A stretch of 64,000 nt of DNA from Pyrenochaeta sp. MPI-SDFR-AT-0127 (Eukaryota > Ascomycota > Dothideomycetes > Pleosporales > Cucurbitariaceae), in the NCBI GenBank assembly GCA_020747015.1, contig JAGTJM010000002.1, forward strand, positions 310,001 to 374,000. The letters are read 5' to 3'. The position numbers and the translations under genes are program-made. Shown piece after piece: positions 36,501-48,886 of the stretch (positions are counted from its first letter, which is position 1; every line of letters starts with the position of its first letter). Below the pieces are notes generated by a model, which had not been told where the DNA came from, did no database searches, and saw nothing but the letters and a program-made list of their open reading frames with translations.

Positions 36501-38459
36501 ATATCGCAGGATATTTTGGAGATTTTGGCTTTCAAATCTGTCTCTGGTGGGGGACAAAATGCCTCGTAGTAGCAACTGGCAACTTTGGTGGTGTCCGTTA
36601 TTGGAGTCATATCCAACCTTTCAGCAAGATTGATCCGAAGTACTTTATTTTTCGCCCTAGGTAAACCCTCCATGTAGACAATGACTGCGGGCCATTTGGT
36701 TGACTGAAGAGAATCCTTCACTGCTTCGCTTAGTTGCTCCAAGCTGGGCCTTGGCTTCCCAGCTGGAACGACAAGAACAACCCCAACAACTTCTTGAAGC
36801 ATATGGTGTGGCATGGAGAACGCAAGGGCTTCTGAAACGCGGCCATGGATCACAGATCTTGGATTCATGGATGCAGAAATGATAGCCTCCTCGATTTCGA
36901 ACGGCGATAGGAGCTCTCCACCACGGTTTATTACTTCCTTGCTGCGCCCAGTAATATATAGATATCCATCGACATCCATATATCCCATATCACCTGTATC
37001 AAACCAGCCGTTCTGTTTGAGCGCCCCATGATCAATCTTGCCGTCCTTGAGATAGCCTGGAAATACAGGTAAGCCGCGAACACAGATGTTTCCTTGTAGA
37101 CCAGGGGCCAGTAAAATGTCATTCGGGCCTTGGATAGAGATCTCAGGCCCGGCAGAAATACCAGATGTGCCCGGTCTGTCAAGAGAATAAGTAAGCGGTG
37201 GCGAAGCAATTGGCATGCACTCTGTCATTCCATAACTGGGAAGTACTGTGCTGCCTCGGAAGGTATCGTGTAACTGGGTTGCCAGGGTAGGGAGTAAGCC
37301 TCCTGCAGCGTTGCATACTAGTCTTATGTGGCTGTTGTTGACAGCAGCTTGGCGGTTTTCAGCTTCGGTCAGAATGCTGGCATGCATTGAAGGTGAAGCA
37401 TAATACCATGTCGGGCATTGGTCCCCTTCAATGATGTCCCAAAAGAGGTTAGGGTCGAAAGTAGAGCAGCAAATTGTTGAACCTCCTGCCATGATGGGAG
37501 CGAAAAGGTTCCGAACAATGCCTCCGCTGTAATTTAATTTTAGTATAATAACCGTAATATGCGAATTTACCTTACATGTGGTGCAGCGGCATCATATTTA
37601 GGCACCTTTCATTTGGCGTAAGTCCCCAAGACTGCACTACAGAAGCGACTCCAGTGACCAAGGCGTGCAATGTTATGGGAACAAGCTTCTTCGTGCCACT
37701 TGTGCCACTAGTAAAAAGAATAATCGCAACGTCGTTGGCTCTGTTTGGCATCGGTGGAATTATTTCCTGTCCGCGTGGAATGTGCTGGTCGCTATAGTGT
37801 TCCATGGGAGATACTATGAAAGTCCTGTTTCGATCCTCCACGATGAAAACTTTGATACCTGCTTGGAGAATCCAACTTGCACCTCTCAACTGGAGCCTTT
37901 CCGCGTCAGCATTAGCAACCAAGATTGCTGCTGCCTTTACGCGCTCGACATCAGCCCTAAACTGATCCGCCCCACACTTAGGCGTCATTGGTGTCATGGT
38001 GTAGTACGTCGCAACTGCTAAACATGCTAAGCCCATTGTCGTTCCACATGGTAGAGCAACAACAACTCGTTGCCTCCCAGGATGAAGTTTAAGGTCAAAC
38101 TTATTCACGAATTGGTATAGTTCTCGGTGTGATATAGATCTCTCTGGTTTTTGTGGATCAATCATTGCCGTTGTGTCTAGGTCTGGCTTGAGAAGCGCTG
38201 TCAAACCCCCGTATGTCGTTTTGACTTTCTCAAGCAGATTTTCGACTGCATTCCGATAGATGGCATTACGGCCGTCTTTTGCTTCCTCTGGCAGAGCTTT
38301 GTATAGCTGTTGGAACGAAATAATCAACTCGAACACTGGCCAACGGCCCATATATGCATCAAGAAGACGGGAAAGTTGCTCGAGAGTGGAGAGGTCGACC
38401 GGAGTTTGCCTCATAAGGCTTCTTATATCTCCAATAGGGAGAGGACGTTTAGCTGACAT
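33514..38459 (-). CDS. NRPS-like enzyme with epsilon-poly-lysine synthetase (Pls) architecture
   Basis: Three minus-strand exons, 38459-37576, 37526-35543 and 35490-33514, encode 1,614 residues. The second intron (52 bp) has a GC-AG boundary (AAG/GCAAGT). Residues 1-600 are an adenylation domain: LFTSGTSGTKKLVP near 250, YGMTE near 393, GWFDTGD, GRSKEVINRGGE, and PRAKNKVLR with the late Lys. An extra segment of about 130 residues precedes the carrier domain, whose phosphopantetheine Ser is in FFAAGGDSLGAG near 778. Six likely membrane helices then alternate with three left-handed beta-helix domains (GAKIGRNVTIH, GGRVGKRVYW and GASIGKDCAL starts). That order matches bacterial Pls, which builds amino-acid homopolymers without condensation or thioesterase domains; fungal Pls-like enzymes are reported. 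An isopeptide homopolymer product is inferred; the amino acid is unknown. Confidence 0.85.
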
Positions 38460-38469
38460 TGGCGAGATC

Positions 38470-38652
38470 CTACAATATTGTGAGTTCGATGACCTGACCA
38501 GTTGAAAAGTAATGGCCTACCTGAGCGATTGTCGCATTCCCATCATGTCGGTCGAGGCTTTCGCATTGATAATCTAGTTGGAGGTTGGAGGCTGTGAAAG
38601 CTCCCTCAAGTTTTAGAAGGATAGATAGTGCACTTCTCATTGCGTCAGTCAT
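38470..38652 (-). promoter_or_regulatory. Possible upstream ORF of the NRPS-like gene
   Basis: A 60-codon frame whose stop lies ten bases before the main ATG at 38459. Its composition is protein-like (AMRSALSILLKLEGAFTAS). I could not splice it in frame to the main coding region, because the acceptor TTGTAG needs a donor of another phase. It may therefore be an upstream ORF that lowers translation, a misread first exon, or chance. Confidence 0.3.
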
Positions 38653-41600
38653 TTGTGATTCAGATGGTAGGGAGGCAGTACTCCTCAGAGAATAGCTCTG
38701 CTGGCGATATTCTATTTCTTTATATTTGACTGTATTCTGTGATGAATGGAGGCGCGAGAGTTGGTGGCTACTTGTATTATCCGAAAGGCATGTTCTTAGA
38801 CACGAACCTTTAGCTCAAATCTCTAAGAGATACTATATCCACTTCCCCATGGTATACAATTATTCCAAGAGGGGCGCGTCAAAATATTGTTGACGCATCC
38901 TATCATCAGAGATATTCTGAGCCACATCCTAGGCACCTCTGAGAGGTCTCATGTCGTGAGTATACCACGATGCAAGGGTCAATTCGCACGCTTAACCACG
39001 GAAATGCGCGGTCGCAGTGTAACAACGCAATAGCACTGTATCTGATCCAAGTCTATACTCATAAAATTCATGCCTCTCTTGCTTCTTCGATTCATGGAAC
39101 CAGGATTGTTTCGATTCGATTAAAGTTTGAGTGATCCTATTGTGGTTAACGATCCGTCGATCTTTCATCTACATCCTTGTCAGGTCCGTGACAATACGCT
39201 TGTAGGACGAGTCAGTAAGAGATCCATCAGGAACACAAAATCAATCGCTCATTTTGGTCACTTTGCATGTTCTATCTATGTAGTCATCTAGTAGGCAGTT
39301 GTTCATAAGAACGCCATTTCATTTTCAGTTGCCATGAACTCACAATTCACATGATTCAGCGCAATCTCAAGCCGTGTCACCATCCAACACCGCTTCGAAG
39401 ACTAAATCATTGTGCATAAGAGGTGAATTTGCTTCATAGACGGTCTGAAAATTCAGGATGAACACAATTACCTGGATAATGGTAGTTTTCCGTTTCCACA
39501 TGAATCGTGGGCGATAACTAGCGCAGATTCCCTGGATCTGGATTGCGTGACGTCCATGATGACGGAATACGTCTAAAATCTGGGTCTAAGCTAGTGACGA
39601 AGTGTGTCCAGGGTAACCAAGTCCCTTGTTCTACTGTAGCGCCCGCACAAGCTGAGTGGTGTTACCGGTAGCCATCTCCTGATGCCCCTCAAACATGATT
39701 GCCGCACGCCCCTAGCCGTAACGAGAGCCATTCTTGTCGCATGCTTCGGTGCTCTCAAAATCCGTTTGATTAATCAATATAGATCAGACGTGATTTTGTC
39801 CAGCCAGACCTTAGTGTTGTGTCATCGGCGCTACACTAAACGTTTAATAGAGATTCGATCGTAGTCCTTACGATGAAAAGAAATTTACAACTACTGGATC
39901 TTCTGAATAACAATGACTATATTGAACATCACATGTTAAGTGTTGAGCAATTCCATGATATTTGTAAGCTTAACAGTGTCACGAAATGTTTGCGTGTCAA
40001 TCAGTGATCATATGGGATGGAGCAATGTGCCGGTCGCAAACCTCGAGACGAAGAGGTTTGTCTTTAAACTATTTTTGTGGGCCACGCCAGTTTTAGACCT
40101 ACAAGATTGCCTCAAATGGTTGCACTTGAATACAGGGAGTACCACATATGCCCTCATTGTCGCTATCTAATGATATTGGATGCTACACATATACTTTCCA
40201 GATTAGAGACCGTATTTACTGCCAAAATAGCGTATATTATCCCCACTAACGACACGGGCTCTCACAATGTCTCTTCTCCGAAGGCGAGACTCTATCTTAA
40301 TTGCATCAGCGTTCCCAAACTCACATTGGACCCCAAGCGCTGAAGCTATGTCGGTAGTTCGGCAGCTGCTTAAAACTATAGCCATACCAGTTACACTTGT
40401 AGTATTAGAAGATCAGAAATTTGGTGTCATGTCCCGGGAAGATTCAAAGCTGAGTCTAAGGCGATGCAGTATTGTGGCAGGATACAACTCCACAGCCCAA
40501 AAACAGCAATCTGGATGCCGAGTGTACGCGTTACACAGTATATACTCCCCCATTTGGAGCCCTGCAGAAATTGAATGAAGGGGCAAGCTCAGAATCGCAG
40601 CTTATGGTAGATGAACATCTTCTGCTGCCTGTGTTTTCTTATTTATAAATACTTATAGGTAGCAAGAAACATGCCTTCTCACCATATGAGTACACTGACG
40701 TATCGCTGCTACTCTCTAGGCCACCTCGTTCTCGTAAAATGACTCTCTATTGTTCCCGGTGCAATTGGCGACCCATCGGTTATAGAAAATGCGCTAAACG
40801 CCATTGATCTGGCCTCCTATCCTATCAACTTGGACTGAGCATTCCCGCTAGGATGGTGCGCACCGCCAGCTTAGAATTGTAGGAGCTTGCAAGAATACAT
40901 AGATTGACAGGTGGCTAACGACGAGACTATAACCCCGCCATGCTATAGTGGCCTGCTTTGCTTGGCTAAAGTTTTCGAAACATCAACCCTGGTTAGATGT
41001 CAAACCACTGCTTGTTCAGCTCTAAATTTGCCGCGGCTTGAGGCAGAGCTATTCGTTATTTACTATTCATCAGATGCAGCCATGATTATGATCACATGGG
41101 TAAGCATAGTTGGGTAGCTGTTGAAAGCGAGTGCCCTGAGTGGTGCTAAGGAAGAGCGCAAATTTGTACAGTATAACCGTTAACTCTATACAAGGACCAG
41201 GCTATGAAGGCTATCTATATATAACAGGCAGCCGAGGCACTAGTCCATAGAGGATAACGAATCTCCACAATCTCACCTGCTTACAGAGTAGTGTTTTTGA
41301 ATTTTGACGCAACTTGAACGCTGTCAAAAGGTACGTGTTCACACAATACTTGACGATCGGTGAAATATGAATTAAAAGAAAAGTGCTGATAATTTACAAA
41401 AATACTGTTTATATCATTTCTCTTTTTGTATTGAAATATTCTTCGATCCATAAAGTGGAACAAATGCTAATTAAGCTTCTGAATTCTCTGTCTACTCCAT
41501 ATCCTTAATATTGTGTCTACTCAAGATCTTTCGTAGAGAGTTGGACCATACGTTTCAGATCCATCGAATGGCTCAAGTTGTCCGCTTCTGAATAAGGTGT

Positions 41601-41870
41601 ACTATACATATTGAACCAACCAGCAAGCGGTATAAAGAAATATTGTCGCATAGAGAACAGTATAACGATGCACGAAGTTGTATTGGGATATTCAAGGTTT
41701 TAAAGATGCAGAGTCGCTTATGTAACGGAGTAATCTATTAATGCGATGAATACGACGAACGCCTTATCACGGGACACCTCAGCCAGGTCTAGGCAGCTGA
41801 AGGCAGGCAGCAAAGTTCATATATATTACCCACAAGGCCAAAATGAGAAGCGTCGTCCCCGACGGGCAAT
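38653..41870. other. Gene desert, 3.2 kb
   Basis: No intact gene. Minus-strand pieces at about 40200-40385 (DIASALGVQCEFGNADAIKI) and a plus-strand piece at 40911-41117 look coding-like but are short, bounded by stops and unidentified. The stretch separates the NRPS-like gene from the STAND gene and contains both promoters. Confidence 0.4.
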
Positions 41871-44800
41871 ATGGACCCTTTATCGATAGCAGCAAGCATT
41901 GCGGGCCTCTTAACTATCACCGGCGCAATTGTTTCCAAGGGCTATGCTCACTTATCTCAGGCGAAAAAGGACAAGGCTGATATAGCAAATCTGTTGAACG
42001 AGGTCGCCTCCTTTGCTGGGATTCTTTTCGGACTGAAAACTCAATATACTACCGGTACAAATGAAGCGACAGAAACCCTGCCTTTGCAATGGTTCGCGCC
42101 AGACTCCGCAGAAACGTGGCAGAGCACCTTACAAACGTGCGAAAGCACCTTGACAGAAATTGAAGATATAGTTGAATCACTTGCATCTTCAAATACTGTC
42201 CGTTTGATTGTCAAAGGAGTTTCAATGACTAGCAGGGCAGAGAAGTTGTTGGCGCAAATAGAGCGCTTCAAGGGGCTCTTCATTTTGTGTTTACAGCTGC
42301 AGAACAAGTCTGTAACCATTTCCTGTTGGAATTTTGCCAATTAACCCCTTTTAGCGTCGACTCTCGAACAAGGAATCGACAGACCCTCGAGATCTTAGAA
42401 CTTCTGCACAGTCTTGCTGATAAGCAAGAAGTACTGAATAAGAAAGCCGAAGCTAAAGACCAGGGTAAGTGCGACTTATTGAGTAGCCAAGTTTATTGAC
42501 ATCTGGTACTAATTACAACCCATGTTCTAGCTAAATTACGAAACAAAATAGTAGACTGGCTCAGACCCACCCCAGAAGTTGTGCAGGATGACATTGTAAG
42601 CGTTAGAGATCCGCAGTCCTGCCAATGGCTTCTAGAGCGTCCTGAATTTCTGCGGTGGCTTGAATTGGAAAATTTTACAGGCTTCTGGCTCTGGGGTATC
42701 CGTGAGTCGGCATCGTATTTTCTCTGTTTTGTGATAGCTGCTAATGATGATTTGATGTAGAGGGATCTGGTAAGACCGTCATCGTGTAAGCTTCCTCTCG
42801 AAATTTCCTAAATGAACGCGCATTGATCTTGTAAACAGGTCCAAAGTGATCGAAGCTATCGAAGATAGTTTTCTTGAAGAAGACGACGTAGCGGTCTATC
42901 ACTACTGTAGATTTTCAGATGGCGCCGCCTTGTCCTCTAAAAAGGTCATTGGGGCGATTGTTGCTCAACTTTTGACCAAATTGCCAGACAGCATTCCTCT
43001 TCCGGCACTATTGAGCGACCTCAGCAAGAAATACCGAATGCGTTCGTATCCCAGCCCCGATGAGCTGCAGGATGCATTCATTGAAATTTGTCAGCATTAC
43101 TCTCGAGTGTTCATCATTGTTGACGGCCTGGATGAAATCCTCGATAGAGAGGAGATTCTAGAGTTTCTTACAAATCTAGAAATCGTTGGTGGAATCTTCA
43201 AAGTCTTTGTCGCAAGCAGGCCAGAAATTGATTTGGAGCTTGTCTTCGAGTCATATTTAACGGTAGCAATCACTCAGTCGGACGTACAGCCAGACATGGA
43301 GTTGTATGTACGGCAACGGTTAGAGAAACTTCAGATCGGCGATGAAAAGGATGCGAGCCTAGAACTTATAACGACTGAACTTGTCGAGAGAGCACAGGGA
43401 ATGTGAGTTTTGCATTCCATCGTTCTTTCTCATCGCTCATTCTTCTCCAGGTTTCTTTGGGCTGTATGCCAGATCGACCACCTTTCCCGGATCAGGACAG
43501 CTATCACAATAGACGTTCTTTCTACACTGCCTCGAGGACTTGAGGACACATTCGAAGGCATACTTCTTAGACTGGAAGAGGAGGACCAATCTTTGGCCCT
43601 TGATATTCTTCGAGTAATATCCTTCTCGGAGCGCGCGTTGGATGTAGCAGAAGTTGTTGAAGCTGTCGCCGTAACGCCTGAAACGAGAGACTTGCAGCAA
43701 CTACGAAGTAGAGCACTTCGGCGACCTAATGACGTGTTTCAGTTATGTGGTAGCCTGATTCGCAAATCGCAGACTACTGGAAAAATATCCCTGTCCCATT
43801 TCTCCGTGAAGGAGTTTCTCTCTCGTCCCCTCCTTGGCAAAGGCCGCCAAAACTTGTTCCATCTTCAGGAAATATCCTCAAAAAGGTCCCAGTTTGAAAT
43901 CTGCATCTCGTATCTCAGTTTGAAGGATTTCACTTCCGACAAATTTCGCGAGACTCTTCGGCTAGCATTAGACCCACTTTATACGGATACAGACTTCCAA
44001 ATCATGGATACCTTCCCACTTCTTGATTATGCATCCAACTTCTGGGTATCTCACCTGAAGCAACTTGACTATGAGGACTTTCAGGCGCTTTGGCCACATC
44101 TACGAAACTTTCTAGATAGTAAGAATGGGAGCTTTGATTCGTGGATCCTGATCTCGCAGTATAGTTATGGGGACTACAAATTCCCTCGTGGGGCTTCAGC
44201 TATCCATGTTGCCGCTCTTTATGGCCTCAAGGTCCTTCTCGCTAGAATTCTGAAGGCTGACCCCGCCTCTCGCACCTTCCAGACCTCGGATGGTCGAACG
44301 TCCTTACATATCGCACTTGAGAACCAACAAGAGGAAATACTTGATCTATTACTATATTCAGACGTAGAATATGACCCCTTGGTTCAAAAGCTATTAATGG
44401 TCAAAGATGATAGAGGCCGGACGCCTTTGCACACAGCCATCGAGTCAGGTAGCGAAATCGCAGTCGTGAAACTGGTAACAGCAGGAGCAAACGTCAACGC
44501 TGTCCAATCCGATGGGAGAACCCCGATATCTGTTGCCGTGGAAAATCAGTGGGACTTACTAAGTGACTTTCTATCCCAAAAAGCCGATCCAAAGCAAAAA
44601 CTTCCTGATGGACGCACTCTCTTGCACGTAGCCGCTGAATCTGGGAGCTTGGCATGGGCTACAGCGTTGTTGAAGTTTCACAAAAGCCGACTTCTCAATG
44701 CCCAAGACGAGAACGACTGGACCCCGTTACACTTTGCCATGGATAGAGAGCATCTTCATATCGCCCGCATACTGGTTGAGTCAAATTGCTCGATTGAAGC

Positions 44801-46568
44801 GTATGACGCAAATGGCTGGACGCCTCTACATGCTACGATACGCCGCCGCAATCTAGCATGTGCTTCCTTGATTCTCGAGAAAGACTGGCCGCCCAATCTC
44901 AAGCTCACATCCTCATCATACCCGAGTCGGCCATCCCCAGCTAGCCAAAGCGCATCAACATCTAGACAACAAAGAGCTTCAAGACGCACCCGGCAGCCTG
45001 CGCCTTCCTCTTCTCTTCACACGAAGTATAGGAGCGAGCGCCTCAGAGATCGCCATTATGAATCAGACTCTGTAGAATCTAGTGATTCCGAACCTGGTAG
45101 AGTTCCCAATAAACCAAAACCACAACAACCTTCACCGCTTCACCTTGCTGTGAAAGAATCCTACACCGAAGGCGTAGAACTTCTTGCAAAACATCGAGGC
45201 AAACTTTTGAGGCTTGGGTTGGATGGTGCCGAAAACCTCAAATGTCTCAGTATGGCAATTGAGTCATCGAATATCAAAATCATACTAGTATTGCTGGAAA
45301 TGCTCAGCAAGTGGGATGTGGAAGAGTTTTTGTCGAAGTTAATGGCGATGTCGTCTGACAGTATCGACGAATACTTGAAAAAGACCTTTTCGAGTGAAGA
45401 CATATACGGAAATCAAATACCAAGAGCATATATGTCTCAAAGGAAGAAAGATATTCCATCAATGATACGTATTTGGCCGCTTGCCCAGGACGCCGTCTTA
45501 CAGACAGCCGTTCAACATCGACCGGAGCTTGCAAAGATTTTGATTGAGCATGGTGTGCCAGCATCGAAACTGGCTTTGGACGCATCTGAAGACATGGTCT
45601 TACATCGAGCTATTGCTGAAAAGGATCTAGATCTTGCGCGATATATCATTGAAAATGGTACAAATCTTGAAGTCCGGAACGAGAATGGCGAAACACCCCT
45701 GCTGGTAATAAGTGGTTTGCAGGTCACGAAATATGACCACAAAACCCAAGGGAAATACCACGATTTGGCGCAACTCTTGGTTGCGAAAGGAGTCGATATT
45801 CATGCGCATGACGATAGATTGCGTGGAATTTGCCACAAAGCCGCCATAGCAGGCAACGATGAAATATTGGATTGGTCTTTGCGAACATTGAATATCGACC
45901 CTAGTTCCAGAGATCAGAATTCACGAACTCCCCTACTGCTGGCTGTGGAACATGGACAGCTCAGATCAATTCGCCTACTACTCAAGCAGCTCCTGGCAAA
46001 TCGAGAAGGTAGTAACAAAGTGGGCTACACACGCGTGGCAGATGTAATGGAATATGCAAACATGCGCAGCGCCCCGTTGCTACGGGCCATGATTACAAGA
46101 CCGGAAAGGAAGATTAGTATTGTTTCGGCTCTGGTCAGCGCCGACGAACACGCTTTCCAAAAGCTCAGCTCAGCCCGACAGACTGATCTGCTAGGTTTGC
46201 GGACGGCTTTCTACCTGGAGGCACTCACATGGGCCATTGACTGCGACTTCCCTGACGGATTTACCTTGCTCTTACCCAAGGTGCCTAGAGCTGCGCTATC
46301 GTCTCGCAAAAATCTTGATGGAGACAGTATCTACCACGTAGCTGCAACAGCAGCAAGCGATGAATATCTCAAAACCGTTTTACAGATTCCAATCAGCCGG
46401 GAGGAGTTTAACGGCGAGGCTTTCAAATCTCAGAATCTCAAGGAAGAAACGCCATTAGATATTGTTATTAGGCGTGGCTCAAAACCGAAGTTCTCTCTAC
46501 TGCTACTCTACGGTGTAAAGCCAACTGGAGCCCAACTTCTTGCAGCAAAAGGAAAGGGATTGAAGTAA
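41871..46568 (+). CDS. STAND/NLR-type receptor: Helo-like N-terminus, NACHT, ankyrin repeats
   Basis: Six exons, 41871-42307, 42355-42464, 42531-42701, 42761-42785, 42839-43402 and 43451-46568, encode about 1,474 residues. The first donor could be 42287 instead of 42308. The start MDPLSIAASIAGLL is typical of the Helo-like N-terminal domain of fungal STAND proteins (about residues 1-150), related to membrane-acting death domains. The NACHT P-loop GIQGSGKTVIV is completed only after splicing a 25-base exon (near residue 240). Walker B is VFIIVDGLDEI near 341, followed by VASRPE and the winged-helix-like DTFEGILLRL...SHFSVKEFL. From about 680 to the end there are ankyrin repeats (DGRTSLHIALEN, RGRTPLHTAIESG, NDWTPLHFAM, NGWTPLHATI), split by a low-complexity Ser/Arg linker. 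Such proteins sense ligands through repeats and trigger incompatibility or defence. The ligand is unknown. Confidence 0.88.
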
Positions 46569-46635
46569 CAGAAGGACTAAATTGCACAAAAGCATTCTAG
46601 TACATGCTGGTCTAGGCCAGTTGGCCATCCACCGC

Positions 46636-47265
46636 TTACTGCTGGTGGGAAGCATGTCCGCCCTTTACACCAAGGTCATGAGCCAGCTCACTTCCCTTCT
46701 TAAATGTACCATCTGGGTTACGCTTTCAAACCATTAGTTATTTTTCGCAATATTGATTGAATTCAGACTTACGCCGCTGTCATTAGACTCGGTCTGGTGT
46801 TCATGAGCTATATGTCCACCCTTGGCTCCAAGCTCCTTGGCCAATTCTGAGCCCTTGGTAAAAGTACCGTCGGGATTCCGATCGGCGTGGTTACTGGAAG
46901 TTGAAGACTATTAGAATGATTAGGAGGGGGGTTGGTCGGATAGAGAGCGGGTAAAGCGCAGGTAAAACTAACGTCCGTATGCCCAGTACTTCCATGAGAG
47001 GCGTGACCACCCTGAGCACCTAGTTCCTTTGCCAGGTCAGAGCCTTTTGTGAAAGTGCCATCGGAATTTCGGTCAGCGTGGTGGTTTGAAGAAGCAGAGG
47101 TCTAAAGGTATTGTAAGTAATCATAGTGGAGTAGTGGGTGAAGACGGGGATACACACGTCGTCGTGCTGAGCAGAACCGTGAGATGCATGGCCACCTTTG
47201 GCAGCGATCTCACGGAGCTCGTCCTTGGGCAGGTTGGCGAAGTTGGAAGGGTTGGTGGAAGCCAT
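46636..47265 (-). CDS. CON-10/KGG-repeat stress-response protein
   Basis: Four minus-strand exons, 47265-47158, 47101-46973, 46907-46773 and 46722-46636, encode 152 residues. All introns are in phase 0. The first exon carries LREIAAKGGHASHGS. Each of the next three carries one copy of a unit of the form RNxDGTFxKGSxLAxxLGxxGGH. This is the KGG motif of Neurospora con-10 and related conidiation- and stress-induced proteins: small, hydrophilic, probably disordered, made during conidiation, desiccation or starvation. Exons 2-4 are 129, 135 and 87 bases, so the repeat unit and the exon coincide. Its 3' end lies 67 bases from the stop of the STAND gene, in convergent orientation; this is probably just compact spacing. 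Confidence 0.85.
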
Positions 47266-47850
47266 TGTGTTAGTGGTGGATCAAGATTTGAGTACTGAAA
47301 TATGAGTTTGAAGGCTGAGGTCAAGAGGTGAGAGATGTCAGCGAAGATAATGCAGCTTGGAGTGAAAAGCAGTATGTTTATGTATTGTCACAATCAACAC
47401 CTCTTGTCTGCTCTGCTAGTTAACCACACGTCACTGCAGGTGGAGAGAGCAATCTGGGCAGAATCAGGACAGGCATCTCAGTGCAGATCAACCACTTCGG
47501 CCCGTGTCATTTGCCATCACAACGGTCATCGCGATGTAAAACATCCACCAGCTTGTTCGCATCCCTGCAAGGTGGTCGTCATGTGTCAGGCTTTGTTCTG
47601 ACATCATAACATGTGGGGTGGAGGCGCGAAACGCGATGTCACGTGATGGTCTTCCCCTTGCGCCCAATCGCAGCCATTCGGAGGATTTGCCCTGTCGTCG
47701 CCTCGACGCGTCGACTTCACGTCGCGAGCTCGCGACTGCCTGGAGCTGAAAAAGCAAAAGTAATTTCCACACACCCATAATTCTCCGGCTTCTCCGCATT
47801 TGCTCTCCGCATACCTCGTCTTAATTGCAGAACCAATTGATACTCCAAAC

Positions 47851-48886
47851 ATGTCTCTAAAGCGCAAAGCGGCCAACGCGGCTACGGACGCGGCTAAGAA
47901 GCCCAAAATGAACGGCAGCATCACCGCCTTTTTTGGCGCGCCAAAACCCAATCCGAACGCGCCGGCAAAATCCTCTGGGGCTGCCGCTAAGTTCGACAGG
48001 GACGCGTGGGTCGCGAAGCTCACAGACGAACAGAAGGATCTGCTGCAATTGGAGCTCGACACGCTGCATGAGAGCTGGCTGCCACATCTCAAAGATGTGC
48101 TGGTCAGCCCCCAGTTCCTAGAACTGAAGCGGTTCCTGAAGCAAGAGCTAAAGAGCGGGAAGACAGTTTTCCCACCGATGAACGATGTGTACTCGTGGTA
48201 TGTTCCCTTTGCCAGCTACGTCACGCGTTATGACCCAGGGGAGAATGCATACTAACGGTGGTGACCAGGTCTCGACACACACCCCTCGACACAGTCAAAG
48301 TCGTTATTACAGGCCAAGACCCCTATCACGGCCCAAACCAGGCCCATGGGCTCTGCTTCTCCATCCGGCCGCCCAATCCCGCTCCTCCCTCACTCCAGAA
48401 CATCTACAAGGCCCTCAAGAAGGACTACCCAGACTACCAGCCTCCTCCAAACAGGGGTGGGCTTCTGACACCCTGGGCTGAGCGTGGCGTGCTGCTCTTG
48501 AATACATGTTTAACTGTCCGTAGAGGAGAAGCGAATTCTCATGCTGGTAAAGGCTGGGAGCTTCTGACACAAAAGGTGATTGACACCGTTGTCAAGGTGA
48601 GAAGTTATGGTGTGGTATTCTTGGCTTGGGGAACGCCAGCACAGAACAGGATGAAGGGCATTCCAGTGGACAAGCATCTCATCTTGAAGAGCGTGCATCC
48701 AAGCCCCTTGAGCGCCGCGAGAGGCTTCGTAAGTCTTCTCGAATTATGCATTATGATGAGGCTAACGAGATATAGTTTGACTGCCATCACTTCACCAAGT
48801 GTAATGAGTGGCTTGTGCAGCGCTATGGGAAAGATGGTGGTATTGACTGGAACCTCAACGTGGAGCCAGAGGAAGCTGGTGTCTGA
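47851..48886 (+). CDS. UNG1: Uracil-DNA glycosylase
   Basis: Three exons, 47851-48197, 48269-48728 and 48776-48886, encode 305 residues. The enzyme removes uracil from DNA in base-excision repair, in nucleus and mitochondria. Family-1 motifs are complete: the water-activating GQDPYHGPNQAHGLCFS, the LLTPWAERGVLLLN strand, and HPSPLSAARGF with the catalytic His and minor-groove Leu loop. The N-terminus holds KRKA and a PCNA-binding-like NGSITAFFG, in which Asn stands where the PIP box usually has Gln. The first intron contains the good branch site ACTAAC. The gene is of normal length and intact. As a housekeeping gene between a STAND receptor and a HET fusion gene, it gives an anchor for comparing this locus between strains. 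Confidence 0.93.
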
